NCBI RefSeq assembly: GCF_034351645.1
Contig: NZ_CP133782.1
Location: 3,911,001 to 3,975,000, forward strand
Length of the DNA stretch: 64,000 nucleotides
Reading direction: 5' to 3'
From: Pseudomonas sp. DC1.2
Lineage (GTDB): Bacteria > Pseudomonadota > Gammaproteobacteria > Pseudomonadales > Pseudomonadaceae
Shown: piece by piece, positions 45,051 through 55,396 of the stretch
How the letters are laid out: each line of letters starts with the position of its first letter
Position numbering within the stretch: the first letter of the stretch is position 1
The notes under the pieces: model-generated
Told to the model about the DNA's origin: nothing
The model's input: the letters and a program-made list of their open reading frames with translations, nothing else
Database searches by the model: none
Made by a program: the position numbers and the translations under genes

Positions 45051-46199
45051 TCACCACTCGGCAAAACTGCCATCGGCATGCCGCCAGATCGGGTTGCGCC
45101 AGCGATGGCCAACCGCTGCACGTTCAATGACGTATTCCTCGTTGATCTCGATTCCCAGGCCCGGCCCGTTAGGAATTTTCACGAAGCCTTTGTCGTAATC
45201 GAATACCCGTGGATCTTTCACGTAATCGAGCAGGTCGTTGCTCTCGTTGTAGTGAATGCCCAGGCTCTGCTCCTGAATGAACGCGTTGTAGCAAACGGCG
45301 TCCAGTTGCAGGCACGCCGCCAAGGCAATCGGGCCCAGCGGGCAGTGCAGCGCCAGGGCCACATCGTAGGCTTCGGCCATGTTGGCGATCTTGCGCGTTT
45401 CGGTGATGCCGCCCGCATGGGATGCATCGGGCTGGATGATGTCGACGTAACCTTCGCTGAGCACGCGCTTGAAATCCCAGCGCGAGAACAGTCGCTCACC
45501 CAAGGCAATCGGGGTGCTGGTCAGTGGCGCCAGCTCTTTCAACGCTTCGTAGTTTTCACTGAGCACCGGCTCTTCGATGAACATCAGTTTGTAGGGGTCG
45601 AGTTCCTTCATCAGCACTTTGGCCATGGGCTTATGGACCCGGCCATGGAAGTCGACGCCGATGCCCACGTGCGGACCCACCGCGTCACGCACGGCGGCAA
45701 CGTTGGCCAGGGCCAAGTCGACTTTTTCGTAGGAATCGAGGAATTGCAGCTCCTCGGTGCCGTTCATTTTCACGGCGGTGAAACCACGCTCCACCGCCTC
45801 TTTTGCCGCACGGGCCGTGTCGGCTGGCCGGTCGCCGCCGATCCACGAGTAAACGCGAATCTTGTCCCGCACCTGACCACCCAACAGGTCGCTGACCGAG
45901 ACTCCCAAGGCCTTGCCCTTGATGTCCCACAATGCCTGATCGATGCCAGCCAGAGCGCTCATGTGAATCGCCCCGCCACGGTAGAAACCGCCACGGTAGA
46001 GCACGGTCCAGATGTCTTCGATGTTGCGTGGGTCTTTGCCGATCAAGTAGTCGGACAATTCTTCAACAGCCGCAGCGACCGTGTGCGCGCGGCCCTCGAC
46101 CACGGGCTCGCCCCAACCGGTCACGCCCTCGTCAGTTTCGACCTTAAGGAAGCACCAGCGCGGCGGGACGATGAAGGTCGTCAGTTTGGTGATTTTCAT
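45051..46199 (-). CDS. dgoD: D-galactonate dehydratase
   Basis: A 382-residue enolase-superfamily enzyme that dehydrates D-galactonate to 2-dehydro-3-deoxygalactonate. It starts [19 protein letters not shown]. Magnesium ligands lie in GVDFHGR (near 183), FIEEPVL (near 209) and [11 protein letters not shown] (near 235), and the catalytic histidine in [13 protein letters not shown] (near 285). It shares operon and order K-A-D-T with E. coli dgo. Confidence 0.93.
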   Translation of the reverse strand: MKITKLTTFIVPPRWCFLKVETDEGVTGWGEPVVEGRAHTVAAAVEELSDYLIGKDPRNIEDIWTVLYRGGFYRGGAIHMSALAGIDQALWDIKGKALGVSVSDLLGGQVRDKIRVYSWIGGDRPADTARAAKEAVERGFTAVKMNGTEELQFLDSYEKVDLALANVAAVRDAVGPHVGIGVDFHGRVHKPMAKVLMKELDPYKLMFIEEPVLSENYEALKELAPLTSTPIALGERLFSRWDFKRVLSEGYVDIIQPDASHAGGITETRKIANMAEAYDVALALHCPLGPIALAACLQLDAVCYNAFIQEQSLGIHYNESNDLLDYVKDPRVFDYDKGFVKIPNGPGLGIEINEEYVIERAAVGHRWRNPIWRHADGSFAEW

Positions 46200-46245
46200 C
46201 TATTGCCTCTCTTATTGGATGTAGCGCTCGCAGCGCCAAAATGGC

Positions 46246-46866
46246 TTAGCGCAGAGCGTTCCATGCAGCGACATACGCCTTGGCTTTCACCGCGACATCT
46301 TCTGGGCTCATCCCCGGCTTGAACAACCCGGAACCGAGGCCAAAGCCTTTGACACCTGCCTCGACAAACACCTGCATGTTGTCCGGTGTAATCCCGCCCA
46401 CCGGCGCCAGAATGGTGCCCACGGGCAACACCGCGAGCCAGGCTTTAACGACGGCGGGCCCCATCTGTTCGGCAGGAAACATCTTCAGTACGTCCGCCCC
46501 CTCAGCCAAGGCCGCAAAGGCTTCAGTGGGCGTCGCCACGCCCGGTGACAGAAACAAGCCTGCCGCTTTCGCCGCCCGCAGCACGTTGGCGTCGCTGTGG
46601 GGCATCACGATCACCTGGCCACCCGCCGCCTTCACCTGCTCAACCTGCTCGGGCGTGAGCACCGTACCCGCGCCGATCAGGCAATCGGCAGGCAACGTAC
46701 TGCGCAGAATGCGGATACTTTCGTAAGGCTCGGGGGAATTGAGCGGCACCTCGATGACACGAAATCCGGCGCAATAAAGGACTTCTCCGATGGCCGCCGC
46801 TTCTATAGGGCGCAGGCCGCGCAGGATCGCGATCAGGCCGTTTTGCGCCAGGGCTTGCTTGAGCAT
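46246..46866 (-). CDS. dgoA: 2-dehydro-3-deoxy-6-phosphogalactonate aldolase
   Basis: A 206-residue class I KDPG/KDPGal aldolase that cleaves KDPGal to pyruvate and glyceraldehyde-3-phosphate. The substrate glutamate lies in FRVIEVPLNSPE near 40 and the Schiff-base lysine in VLKMFPAEQMGP near 127. The start is ATG with AGAG upstream. It lies 19 nt behind dgoK and 46 nt before dgoD. KDPG specificity cannot be fully excluded, but the context is decisive. Confidence 0.92.
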   Translation of the reverse strand: MLKQALAQNGLIAILRGLRPIEAAAIGEVLYCAGFRVIEVPLNSPEPYESIRILRSTLPADCLIGAGTVLTPEQVEQVKAAGGQVIVMPHSDANVLRAAKAAGLFLSPGVATPTEAFAALAEGADVLKMFPAEQMGPAVVKAWLAVLPVGTILAPVGGITPDNMQVFVEAGVKGFGLGSGLFKPGMSPEDVAVKAKAYVAAWNALR

Positions 46867-46885
46867 GTCAGCTCTCCAGTCAGGT

Positions 46886-47878
46886 TTAACGGGATGGATT
46901 AGGCGTGATCAGCCCAGCGGCGACCGCCAGTTGCCACAACCCGCGCTCGGTGGCCTGCTCAGCCAACATCACCCGGCTAAAGCCACAGGCGTCGAGGGCT
47001 CGGCGATAGCGGGCGCAGAGTTGAGCATTACCAATGAGGATGATCGAGGGCAGATGAACACTGTTGCGCCGGCGCCGCTGAACACTGGCCAGGGCCGACA
47101 GTTCATGACCGATCAACAGGCCAGACAAATAGTCCGGTTGCGCGGTGGCGCTCAGCTCGCCGGTCAGCCCGAGGCTGCGCGCACTGAACAGCGTCGACAA
47201 CGGCCCGATCTCGCCGTCCACCGACAAGGCCACCTGTACACCACGATCAAAAGCTTGGCCATCGAACGACGTACCCTGTTGCTGGGTGCGTCCGAGAATG
47301 CTGTGCTGACTGAGCACGGCGAAGACTTCGCCGGTCATGAAGGTATCGAAATGCACGATGCAGCCACCCGCTACTTCTACCCATTTCGAATGACTGCCTG
47401 GCAGGCCGATCAGCAGATCAGCGCTCGCTATGTCGGGCAGATTTTGCAGCACCCCGAGCACTTGGGTTTCCTCGCCCCGCATCACATTCGGCAGACGCGA
47501 ACGCTGGATCACGCCCGGCACGATGTGAACATCAACACCGCGAAGACTGCGAACCGTTTGTAGCGACGTTCCGAGATTGGCGACGTTGGCCGGCGTGTCA
47601 CAGTAGGCTGCTTCGCGCCAGCCTTGGGCACTGCCGACCATGCCACAGGCAATCACCGGCACGTCCGGTTGGGCGTCGAGCCAATCAGCGCAGGCCTCAT
47701 CGAAAGCTAGTTCAAAACCGTCAGTGCAGGCCTGACCGTTGATGGTTCTCGGCGTGCGCGGCAATTGCATGATCCCCGAGGACAGCGAACGCTGTTCGAG
47801 CACCTGGCCACCCGCACCCAGTTTGTAAGCACGTAATGAGGTTGTACCCCAATCGAGCGCGATCAATTGCGCCAGCAT
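46886..47878 (-). CDS. dgoK: 2-dehydro-3-deoxygalactonokinase
   Basis: A 330-residue sugar kinase (ASKHA fold) that phosphorylates 2-dehydro-3-deoxygalactonate. It starts MLAQLIALDWGTTSLRAY with the phosphate-1 motif; GLPGSHSKWVEV near 165 and TGEVFAVLSQHSILG near 185 are characteristic of DgoK. It is the first gene of dgoK-A-D-T-iclR. The leader has AGGTGA 5 nt before the ATG, and the promoter-operator upstream is repeated before the SDR gene at 58.9 kb. Confidence 0.93.
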   Translation of the reverse strand: MLAQLIALDWGTTSLRAYKLGAGGQVLEQRSLSSGIMQLPRTPRTINGQACTDGFELAFDEACADWLDAQPDVPVIACGMVGSAQGWREAAYCDTPANVANLGTSLQTVRSLRGVDVHIVPGVIQRSRLPNVMRGEETQVLGVLQNLPDIASADLLIGLPGSHSKWVEVAGGCIVHFDTFMTGEVFAVLSQHSILGRTQQQGTSFDGQAFDRGVQVALSVDGEIGPLSTLFSARSLGLTGELSATAQPDYLSGLLIGHELSALASVQRRRRNSVHLPSIILIGNAQLCARYRRALDACGFSRVMLAEQATERGLWQLAVAAGLITPNPSR

Positions 47879-47917
47879 CGCTTCACCTGTTTTGTTTTTG
47901 GCAGTGAGTGCGCTGGA

Positions 47918-47975
47918 CTATAAACCCGGATGCCACCATATCTCAATATATAAATATCACTCCCATATATTGGGA
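47918..47975 (-). promoter_or_regulatory. dgoK promoter and operator (copy A)
   Basis: On the minus strand, -35 TTGAGA (47941-47946) and -10 TTATAG (47918-47923) are 17 nt apart. Immediately upstream lies the palindrome TCCCATATATTGGGA (47961-47975, arms of 5), and CAATATAT overlaps the -35. The same elements, spacing and leader recur at 59171-59228. A repressor or IclR-type activator is expected to bind. Confidence 0.75.
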
Positions 47976-47981
47976 TATAAC

Positions 47982-48045
47982 AAAAAAGATCGCCGCCTTC
48001 GGTTATGCCTCCTCTATCGGTAGAAGCAGCTGAAGGCCGGCGATC
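47982..48045 (-). terminator. Terminator of the GNAT gene
   Basis: GATCGCCG-CCTTC (from 47988) and GAAGG-CCGGCGATC (48032-48045) form a long stem with a large loop. The minus-strand side ends in TTTTTT (47982-47987). It insulates the dgoK promoter from upstream transcription. Confidence 0.6.
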
Positions 48046-48065
48046 GTTAACCAGACCGCAGGTGA

Positions 48066-48548
48066 TTAGTTACCCTCGGCAAACTCGCGCAACACCGCAC
48101 CGTCCATCCGATAGCGCACCCACTCTTCCTGCGGCTGAGCGCCAAGGGACTTGTAAAAATCAATGGCAGGCGTGTTCCAGTCCAGCACGCTCCACTCGAA
48201 ACGACCACAGTCGTTGGCGCAGGCGATTTTTGCCAAATGGCGCAGCAAGGTTTTGCCCGCGCCACCGCCGCGCTGGTCTGGCGTGATATAGAGGTCTTCG
48301 AGGTACAGGCAGTTACTGCCAAGCCACGTGGAATAACTGAAGAAAAACACCGCGAAACCGATGGGCACGCCGTCGCGCAGGCAGATCAGGCCGTGGGCGG
48401 TGGCGCCTTCACTGAATAGACTGCGCTCAATGTCGGCGACGCTGGCAATGACTTCATGGCGGGCACGTTCGTAGTCGGCCAGCTCAGTGATGAACGCGAG
48501 AATTTGCGGTGCATCGCTGGGGGTCGCCGGGCGGATCTCGATCATCAT
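48066..48548 (-). CDS. GNAT-family N-acetyltransferase
   Basis: A 160-residue acetyltransferase (MMIEIRPATPSDAPQILAFI). The acetyl-CoA loop is DLYITPDQRGGGAGKTLLRHLAKIA near 88-112 and W-N-T-P-AIDFYKSLGAQ near 128. It resembles the diamine/spermidine acetyltransferase-like subgroup, but the substrate is unknown. AAGG lies 7 nt before the first ATG; the second ATG one codon later is equally possible. Confidence 0.83.
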   Translation of the reverse strand: MMIEIRPATPSDAPQILAFITELADYERARHEVIASVADIERSLFSEGATAHGLICLRDGVPIGFAVFFFSYSTWLGSNCLYLEDLYITPDQRGGGAGKTLLRHLAKIACANDCGRFEWSVLDWNTPAIDFYKSLGAQPQEEWVRYRMDGAVLREFAEGN

Positions 48549-48687
48549 GGACAGGCCTTGTCATCAATTGAGAACGCCATACTAAGGCGCCAATCGACGC
48601 TCGTCACACGGCAACGCAAAAAGTACCCTGACACCCTCGCCACACCGGCGAATTGCTACATGACTGTTTTCAGCTAAAAGGACGTTT

Positions 48688-49341
48688 ATGACCACGCCGG
48701 CTTTCGCCCCACTGCAATCACTCGCCGAGACCCTGCTGCCCCACGCACTGGAGCCCTCGGAAGATGGCGCCCACGACCTGTCTCACCTGCAACGGGTGTG
48801 GCACAACGTGCGCACGCTGCACGCAGAAGAAGGGGGCGATTTGCGCGTCATGCTGGCGGCCGTGCTGTTGCACGACTGCGTGGCGGTGGAGAAGAACTCG
48901 GCGCTGCGTACACAAGCGTCAAGGCTGGCTGCACAAAAAGCCATTAAGGTGTTGGCGCAGATGAAGTGGGCCGACGCAAACATCCAGGCCATCGCCCATG
49001 CCATCGAAGCACACAGTTTTTCCGCCAACATCACCCCCACCAGTCTTGAAGCGCGCATCGTGCAGGACGCCGACCGCCTCGACTCCCTTGGCATGCTCGG
49101 CGTGGCCAGAACGTTCTACATCGCCGGACGCATGGGCAGTGCGCTGTATGACCCTAAGGACCCTGAAGCGAAGGCAAGGGACTACGACGACAAGCGCTTT
49201 TGCCTCGACCATTTCCAGACCAAATTGCTGCACCTGGCAGACGGTTTCCAGACCACCACGGGCCAACGCCTGGCGCAAATTCGCCATCACCGACTCAAAG
49301 GGTTTATGGAGCTGTTCAAGGAAGAGATCGGCATTGGCTGA
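48688..49341 (+). CDS. HD-domain phosphohydrolase
   Basis: A 217-residue soluble protein with an HD domain: first histidine in HDLSHLQRVWHNV near 30, the HD pair in VLLHDCVAV near 70 and a final aspartate in QDADRLDSLGMLGVARTF near 130. It is of the YedJ/metal-dependent phosphohydrolase type; the substrate is unknown (nucleotides are likely). AAAAGGA lies 6 nt before the ATG. Confidence 0.85.
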   Translation: MTTPAFAPLQSLAETLLPHALEPSEDGAHDLSHLQRVWHNVRTLHAEEGGDLRVMLAAVLLHDCVAVEKNSALRTQASRLAAQKAIKVLAQMKWADANIQAIAHAIEAHSFSANITPTSLEARIVQDADRLDSLGMLGVARTFYIAGRMGSALYDPKDPEAKARDYDDKRFCLDHFQTKLLHLADGFQTTTGQRLAQIRHHRLKGFMELFKEEIGIG

Positions 49342-49533
49342 AACCGTTACGTCGGGGGCGGGGTCGGCCAAGACCCGACGTTTTACTTGATGACAGGCAT
49401 GAAGGCTCCGGCGCCACGTAACCCGCGGCCAAACATTGCCACCGTTCTAGACCGTTCGTCGCTCATCAGGCACCAATCCAAACCGAGGGCGGACCAATAT
49501 CAGGTAAGGATTCTCATAAATGGAGACGACACC

Positions 49534-49872
49534 ATGATCACGCCCAGACTGACCGCCATCGCTCTCGCCACCCTGCTGTCCTCTACTGCTTTCGCCGCCA
49601 CAACGACGTCCACCACCGCACCGACCGACCCAATGGAAAAACCGAACGCCCCCACCCTGCAAACTGCTCCCGGCACCAACACCAACGGTTCGAATATCGA
49701 TAACAGTCTGCCGCCATCCACGGGCACCGATCCGCGGATCCAGGGTAACGACGCGGGCCGTCAGGGCGGAATGAACATGCCTGACACCCAGACGCCGGAT
49801 AACGCCGGTATTGGCATCGGCTCGAAAACCACTACTGGAGGGTCGGGTTCCGAAGGCGGCGCCCGTCAATAA
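49534..49872 (+). CDS. Small secreted Thr/Gly/Asn-rich hypothetical protein
   Basis: A 112-residue protein with a signal peptide (MITPRLTAIALATLLSSTAFA, cleavage near 21). A low-complexity mature part follows, rich in Thr, Gly, Asn, Pro and Asp (TTTSTTAPTDPMEKPNAP; DNAGIGIGSKTTTGGSG). The ATG at 49534 has GGAG 8 nt upstream. The function is unknown; it is probably a disordered periplasmic protein. Confidence 0.72.
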   Translation: MITPRLTAIALATLLSSTAFAATTTSTTAPTDPMEKPNAPTLQTAPGTNTNGSNIDNSLPPSTGTDPRIQGNDAGRQGGMNMPDTQTPDNAGIGIGSKTTTGGSGSEGGARQ

Positions 49873-49949
49873 TTCGCCTACGCCGCGCAAAGTGGATGTT
49901 TGACGTCAGTTGCACCCTGCCCGTAGCGGCTGACGGTCATTCAAAAACC

Positions 49950-50870
49950 CTAAATCTTACGGATAAAAGCATCCACCTCCGACGATTTCGGAGACGTCGC
50001 CGGCCCCCAGCGTGTGACCGCCAGAGCCGCTGCCGCATTTGCCCGTCGTGCTGCGTCTAGCGGTGATAATCCCTGCGCCAACCCGGCCACGAACACCCCG
50101 ACATGCGCATCCCCGGCGCCATTGCTGTCGAGCGCATCGACCTTGAAACCAGGCACATGCTGATGATCGCCGCGCTGGCTGACCCAGCACCCGTGCGGTC
50201 CATCGCGCACCACCAGCAACACCTCGGGCGGTAGATACTGCGCCAGGCGTTCCAGCGCACATTCAATGTCCGGCGCAGCGGTAAAGCGCATGGCCTCAAG
50301 GCTGTTGCTGGTCCACAGGTCGATACGCGCCAGCAACGTTTTCATCAACGGTGCGTCGGGCGAATCCACCAGCGGTCCCGGATCGAACACCACGTTGATC
50401 CCCTCCGGCAAACCCAATACCCACGCCACCAGCGCCTGCGCCTTGGCGCTATGTAACAGGCTGTAGCCACTGACGTAGACGTAATCGCCCTGCTCGGGCG
50501 CAACACTCGCCAAGTCCTCAGCCGTCAACTCGCCTTCGGCACCAATGTAGGAAATAAAACTGCGTTCGGCCGACGCTTCCGTGACGGCGACGCAGAGCCC
50601 GGTATCACGCTCGGCACGGTGGGTAATACCGATACGGATGCTCTCCGCCTGCATCGCCTCCCGCGCCAGATCGCCGAAACGGCCGGTACCGTGGCGTCCG
50701 AGGTAAACCGCTGGCAAACCATTGCGCACGGCAGCCGCCATCACGTTGAACCCGCCGCCGGTTTCAAAGCGGGCGGACTGCGCCAACACGTCGCCGCCGG
50801 AGGTCGGCAGTTTATCCACGGCCATCACCAGGTCGATCACGACCTGGCCGGTGTGCAACAGCTTAGGCAT
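49950..50870 (-). CDS. PfkB-family carbohydrate/nucleoside kinase (YegV-like)
   Basis: A 306-residue ribokinase-superfamily kinase. The N-terminal substrate glycines are in FETGGGFNVMAAAVRNG near 32-48 and the catalytic motif is DALDSNGAGDAHVGVFVAGL near 250, so it should be active. It overlaps the permease gene by 8 nt. With the GntR regulator, glycohydrolase and permease it reproduces the E. coli yegTUVW gene set, where YegV is this kinase. The substrate is probably a sugar or nucleoside imported by the permease and released by the glycohydrolase. Confidence 0.83.
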   Translation of the reverse strand: MPKLLHTGQVVIDLVMAVDKLPTSGGDVLAQSARFETGGGFNVMAAAVRNGLPAVYLGRHGTGRFGDLAREAMQAESIRIGITHRAERDTGLCVAVTEASAERSFISYIGAEGELTAEDLASVAPEQGDYVYVSGYSLLHSAKAQALVAWVLGLPEGINVVFDPGPLVDSPDAPLMKTLLARIDLWTSNSLEAMRFTAAPDIECALERLAQYLPPEVLLVVRDGPHGCWVSQRGDHQHVPGFKVDALDSNGAGDAHVGVFVAGLAQGLSPLDAARRANAAAALAVTRWGPATSPKSSEVDAFIRKI

Positions 50871-52329
50871 GAGCGTTCTCGATCAAGGCGGCGCGCCGGT
50901 CCTTGGCACCACCGAGTACGCCGTAAACCCCACCTGCCACCAGGAACGTGACTATCCAGCCCAGGCCGTTATGCCCCAGCCAGGAGTCGGACAGGAACCC
51001 CTGGAACCAGACGTTTTGTGCGGTGGTGCCTATAGTGGTGAAACTGAAACCCAGCACAATCGCCAATGCCCACGCACCGAAGGCACGCCACTCGACTCCG
51101 CCGTGATACCAGTAGGCGCTGCTCGGGCTGACGTCCAGCAAGTCGTGAGGGCTGTAGTAATGACGATGAATCAAGTCGATCACAAAGATGCCGACCCACG
51201 CCGTAATGGGTACCGCCAGCAAGGAAATGAAGGTGATGAACGGACCGTAGAAGCTGTCGGCGATCAGCATGAAGTAGATCGATCCGGCAAAAATCGCCAC
51301 GATGTCCACCACCACCGCGTAGACGCGTTTGACCTTCAGGCCGAGGGTCAGCGTCGTCAAACCGGCGGAGTACACCGACAGGTTGTTCGACAGCAGCAGC
51401 CCGCCGAATGCAGTGATGAGGTACGGCACCGCCATCCAGGTCGGCAGCATGTCGCGAATCGCGATGATGGGGTCGGTGGCTTGGGCCAGGTCGTTATTGC
51501 CCACCGACAACAGGCCGCCGAGAGTGATCAACAGCACCAATGGAATTCCCGCGCCGAAGGCGGCAGAAGCGACCAGACGCATGGCTTTGACGCTGCGATG
51601 CTGGTAGCGCGACATGTCGGCGCCGGCGTTGGCCCAGCCGATTCCGGTGCCGGCAGCCATGGTGCCGATGCCGATGATCATCGCGCTCAGCGGTGCCGGC
51701 GTGGCGTTGAACACGGCGCTCCAGTCGATGGTGGCGCAGAGAAAGCCACCCACCAGCAGGTTCAACGCGCCGAACACGTAAGTCGCCCACTTCTGAATCA
51801 CCAGCAACGTGGCGTGACCGAGGCCGGAGACCGACAACGTCAGCAACACGAAAACTGCTATAAACAGCAAGGTCAGCGCCGGGGCACTTTTAGCCGCCAC
51901 CGGCGAACCGAACAGTATTGAGCACAGCGACAGCAAGACAAAGGCAGCGGTGGTGGTGTTGACGGTTTCCCAGCCCAGCCGTGACATCAACGAGACGACC
52001 GTCGGGCCGATGTTGCCGCGAACTCCGAAGATCGCTCGCGACAGCGTTAAACTCGGCGCACGACCACGACGACCGGCGATGGAGATGATGCCGACCACCG
52101 CAAACGACCCGGCAGCGCCGAGGACCGCGACGATGATCGCCTGCCATATCGCCAGCCCGCGAAAGGCTACTAACGTGGCGCCCAACGGCAAGCCGAGGAT
52201 GGAAATATTGGCGGCGAACCAGACCCAGAAGAGTTGCAGCGGATGACCGTTGCACTCGCTTTCCGGCACCGGCTCGATGCCACGGGTTTCCAGTTGTCCG
52301 GCACTCGCACCGACGTTTGATGAACTCAT
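50863..52329 (-). CDS. NCS1-family purine/cytosine permease
   Basis: A 488-residue inner-membrane protein with about 12 helices of the NCS1 (CodB/Fcy2) family: PESECNGHPLQLFWVWFAANISILGLPLG at the start of the membrane core (given over about 19-47) and GWANAGADMSRYQHR near 225. It probably imports a nucleobase or nucleoside. The ATG at 52329 has AGGAG 8 nt upstream; an alternative ATG lies seven codons earlier. It stands where E. coli yegT has an MFS nucleoside transporter. Confidence 0.85.
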   Translation of the reverse strand: MSSSNVGASAGQLETRGIEPVPESECNGHPLQLFWVWFAANISILGLPLGATLVAFRGLAIWQAIIVAVLGAAGSFAVVGIISIAGRRGRAPSLTLSRAIFGVRGNIGPTVVSLMSRLGWETVNTTTAAFVLLSLCSILFGSPVAAKSAPALTLLFIAVFVLLTLSVSGLGHATLLVIQKWATYVFGALNLLVGGFLCATIDWSAVFNATPAPLSAMIIGIGTMAAGTGIGWANAGADMSRYQHRSVKAMRLVASAAFGAGIPLVLLITLGGLLSVGNNDLAQATDPIIAIRDMLPTWMAVPYLITAFGGLLLSNNLSVYSAGLTTLTLGLKVKRVYAVVVDIVAIFAGSIYFMLIADSFYGPFITFISLLAVPITAWVGIFVIDLIHRHYYSPHDLLDVSPSSAYWYHGGVEWRAFGAWALAIVLGFSFTTIGTTAQNVWFQGFLSDSWLGHNGLGWIVTFLVAGGVYGVLGGAKDRRAALIENAHA

Positions 52330-52452
52330 GAAAAATGCTCCTGTTGCCATTATTTTGGTTATGGGCAGTCTCGGGAGTCGGCGTAACGTCCCGGCAGTCC
52401 TGGCCGTATTCGTGCTGTCCGTTGCGGGTAAAACGTTCAGGTATGGGTGCAT

Positions 52453-52486
52453 CTATCGAGGGCAAGCCCGCGCCTGCAAGGGATCG
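52453..52486. repeat. REP element
   Basis: GGGCAAGCCCG with flanks CTATCGA and CGCCTGCAAGGGAT is the common Pseudomonas REP form. It sits in the 191-nt gap between the ADP-ribosylglycohydrolase and permease genes, inside the operon. Confidence 0.65.
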
Positions 52487-52520
52487 AGCACGTGTTCAGG
52501 CTCGCTTGCTCACGCACGCG

Positions 52521-53533
<1,013 letters not shown>

Positions 53534-53537
<4 letters not shown>

Positions 53538-54247
53538 GGTGAATTTCCAAATTGCAGGTGCAGACGGAAGTGAACCGGATCGAGCAGGCTCTCGACCTGC
53601 TCCATAAATCGCCCCTGACGATCGTAGGTCGTGCGCAAGGCTTTAAGGAAGACCGTCCCCAGCGCACGCCCGAGCAGTTCTGCGTCTTCGGCGTTCAATG
53701 GTTCAGCGCCAAGCCACTGGTCCCCTCGCTCGCCAATGTAGCCATAGGCGGCCAGCGTAATGGTCAGGGAGTTGTCGATCAGGCCAACCCGCGGCAGGCT
53801 TTCCAGGCCACCGGTGGCAGGCATCAGCGAGCGCTCGAGCGACACCAGCTTGCCGTCATTGGAACGGCGGCGGCGATCAAGGGTGATGAATTTTTCGGTG
53901 CCGAAACGCGATAGCAGGTCAGGGCGATCCACCGCCTCCAGCCGCAGCACTTCGGTATTGATCAGCGCGCCGCTGTCGGCCAGCGCCTGAGCCCAACCGC
54001 TGCGTTGATCAAGCACCACACCGTCAAAAGTGACGATGGAGCCCACACCGCTTTGCGTCGCGATGTACTTGCGCCGCTTCAACTCAGCCAGGGCTTCGCG
54101 CAGCGTGCCTCGGCTGACGTTGAATTCCTGAGCCAATTGATGCTCACCCGGCAACAGAAAGCCGTCCTCCATCAAACCGCCTTCGATGCGCCGAATGAGT
54201 TCGTCAACCACCCGTTGTTTCTTATCAAATCGTACTTGTCTAATCAT
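53534..54247 (-). CDS. GntR-family regulator, UTRA type (YegW-like)
   Basis: A 237-residue regulator of the HutC subfamily. An N-terminal winged HTH (about 5-75, PGEHQLAQEFNVSRGTLREALAELKRRKYI) and a UTRA ligand domain (about 95-235) are present. It is the first gene of the operon and overlaps the glycohydrolase start by 4 nt. The ATG at 54247 (MIRQVRFDKKQRV) is needed to keep the HTH intact, yet no Shine-Dalgarno precedes it. A 13-nt-arm inverted repeat spans the start codon and suggests autoregulation. Confidence 0.83.
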
Positions 54248-54260
54248 GTACAAATTGATA
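54223..54260. promoter_or_regulatory. Inverted repeat over the GntR start codon (candidate autoregulatory operator)
   Basis: TATCAAATCGTAC (54223-54235) and GTACAAATTGATA (54248-54260) are complementary in 11 of 13 positions with a 12-nt centre that contains the start codon. Operators with TTGTAC/GTACAA half-sites are usual for HutC-type GntR proteins. Confidence 0.6.
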
Positions 54261-54418
54261 CACGAAGCAAGGTCGGGCGAGCAAGGGCTATTTTGGCGGA
54301 GATGACGGAAGGCGCGGGAGCGATTAAAACTCACGCGCGCGGTCGCGTTGGCAGTTCCAATCTCAATGTGTCAGACCTGACGCTATCGCGAGCAGGCATG
54401 CGCCCACAGCCATCAGGG

Positions 54419-55393
54419 TCAGCGTTGTTTGAGACGGTCAATCACGACAGCCAGTAACAAGATCGAACCGCGAATCACGTATTGATAAAACGTATCAATG
54501 TTCTTCAGGTTCATCGCGTTTTCAATGATCGCCAGAATCAACACCCCGGCAATGACATGCCGAATCATCCCGATACCGCCGCTCAGCGAAACGCCGCCCA
54601 GCACGCACGCTGAAATCACCGTCAACTCAAAACCCTGGCCAATCATCGGCTGGCCGGAGGTCATGCGCGATGCCAGGATCACCCCGGCCAGCGCGCCAAT
54701 CACACCGTGTACGGCGAAGATGATGATTTTGGTACGGTCAACGTTAACCCCTGCCAACAAGGCAGCTTCCTGGTTGCCACCAATGGCCATAGTGTTGCGC
54801 CCATAAGTGGTGTAGTTCAGCAGCCAGCCGAAAAACAGAAAGCAGGCGACGGTGATTAAAATCGGCACCGGAACGCCGAACAACTGGCCGTTACCGAAAA
54901 CGAAGAATTGCTCCTGCGACACACCCACCGCTTTGCCATTGGCAAAAATGTAGGCTAGACCTCGGACGATTTGCATGGTCGCCAACGTCGTAATCAACGC
55001 ATTGACCCGCAGCTTGGCAATCACGATTCCGTTGATCAGCCCAACAATCAACCCCATGAACAGCGCGGCCACGACCCCGAGAAACACGCTGTCGGTGTCA
55101 CGCATCACCACGGCAGCCACAACGCCGGCACAGGCAATCACCGAGCCTACGGATAAGTCGAAATGCCCGGACGCCAGGCAATACAACATGGTGCAAGCGG
55201 CGATACCCGTGGTGGAAATCGCCAGGCCGAGGCCGCGCATGTTCAGCGGTGACAGGAAGTTGTCGATCAGCAAGGTGCAGAGCACAAAGATCCCGACCGC
55301 CGCCAGCAGCATGACCCAGTCGTCGAGGAAACGCCGCAGGTCCAGCGGTTTGCGCGGGGTAGGCAGAGCGTTGTTTTGGATGGTCATAGTCAC
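54419..55393 (-). CDS. Sugar ABC transporter permease (AraH/RbsC type)
   Basis: A 324-residue inner-membrane permease of the BPD_transp_2 family with about ten helices. The EAA-like loop GGNQEAALLAGVNVDRTKI is near 205 and GVSLSGGIGMIRHVIAGVLIL near 270. It lies 3 nt behind the ATPase gene, completing an AraFGH-type importer with the upstream genes. Neighbouring sugar oxidation genes suggest D-galactose or L-arabinose as substrate. Confidence 0.88.
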   Translation of the reverse strand: MTMTIQNNALPTPRKPLDLRRFLDDWVMLLAAVGIFVLCTLLIDNFLSPLNMRGLGLAISTTGIAACTMLYCLASGHFDLSVGSVIACAGVVAAVVMRDTDSVFLGVVAALFMGLIVGLINGIVIAKLRVNALITTLATMQIVRGLAYIFANGKAVGVSQEQFFVFGNGQLFGVPVPILITVACFLFFGWLLNYTTYGRNTMAIGGNQEAALLAGVNVDRTKIIIFAVHGVIGALAGVILASRMTSGQPMIGQGFELTVISACVLGGVSLSGGIGMIRHVIAGVLILAIIENAMNLKNIDTFYQYVIRGSILLLAVVIDRLKQR

Positions 55394-55396
55394 CTC

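Noticed and set aside
45078..46322. Long plus-strand frame of 414 codons
   Set aside because: Antisense to dgoD and part of dgoA, which are both well recognised.
50722..51921. Long plus-strand frame of 399 codons rich in His, Gln and Arg
   Set aside because: Antisense to the kinase and permease; low-complexity composition typical of the complement of GC-rich membrane-protein genes.
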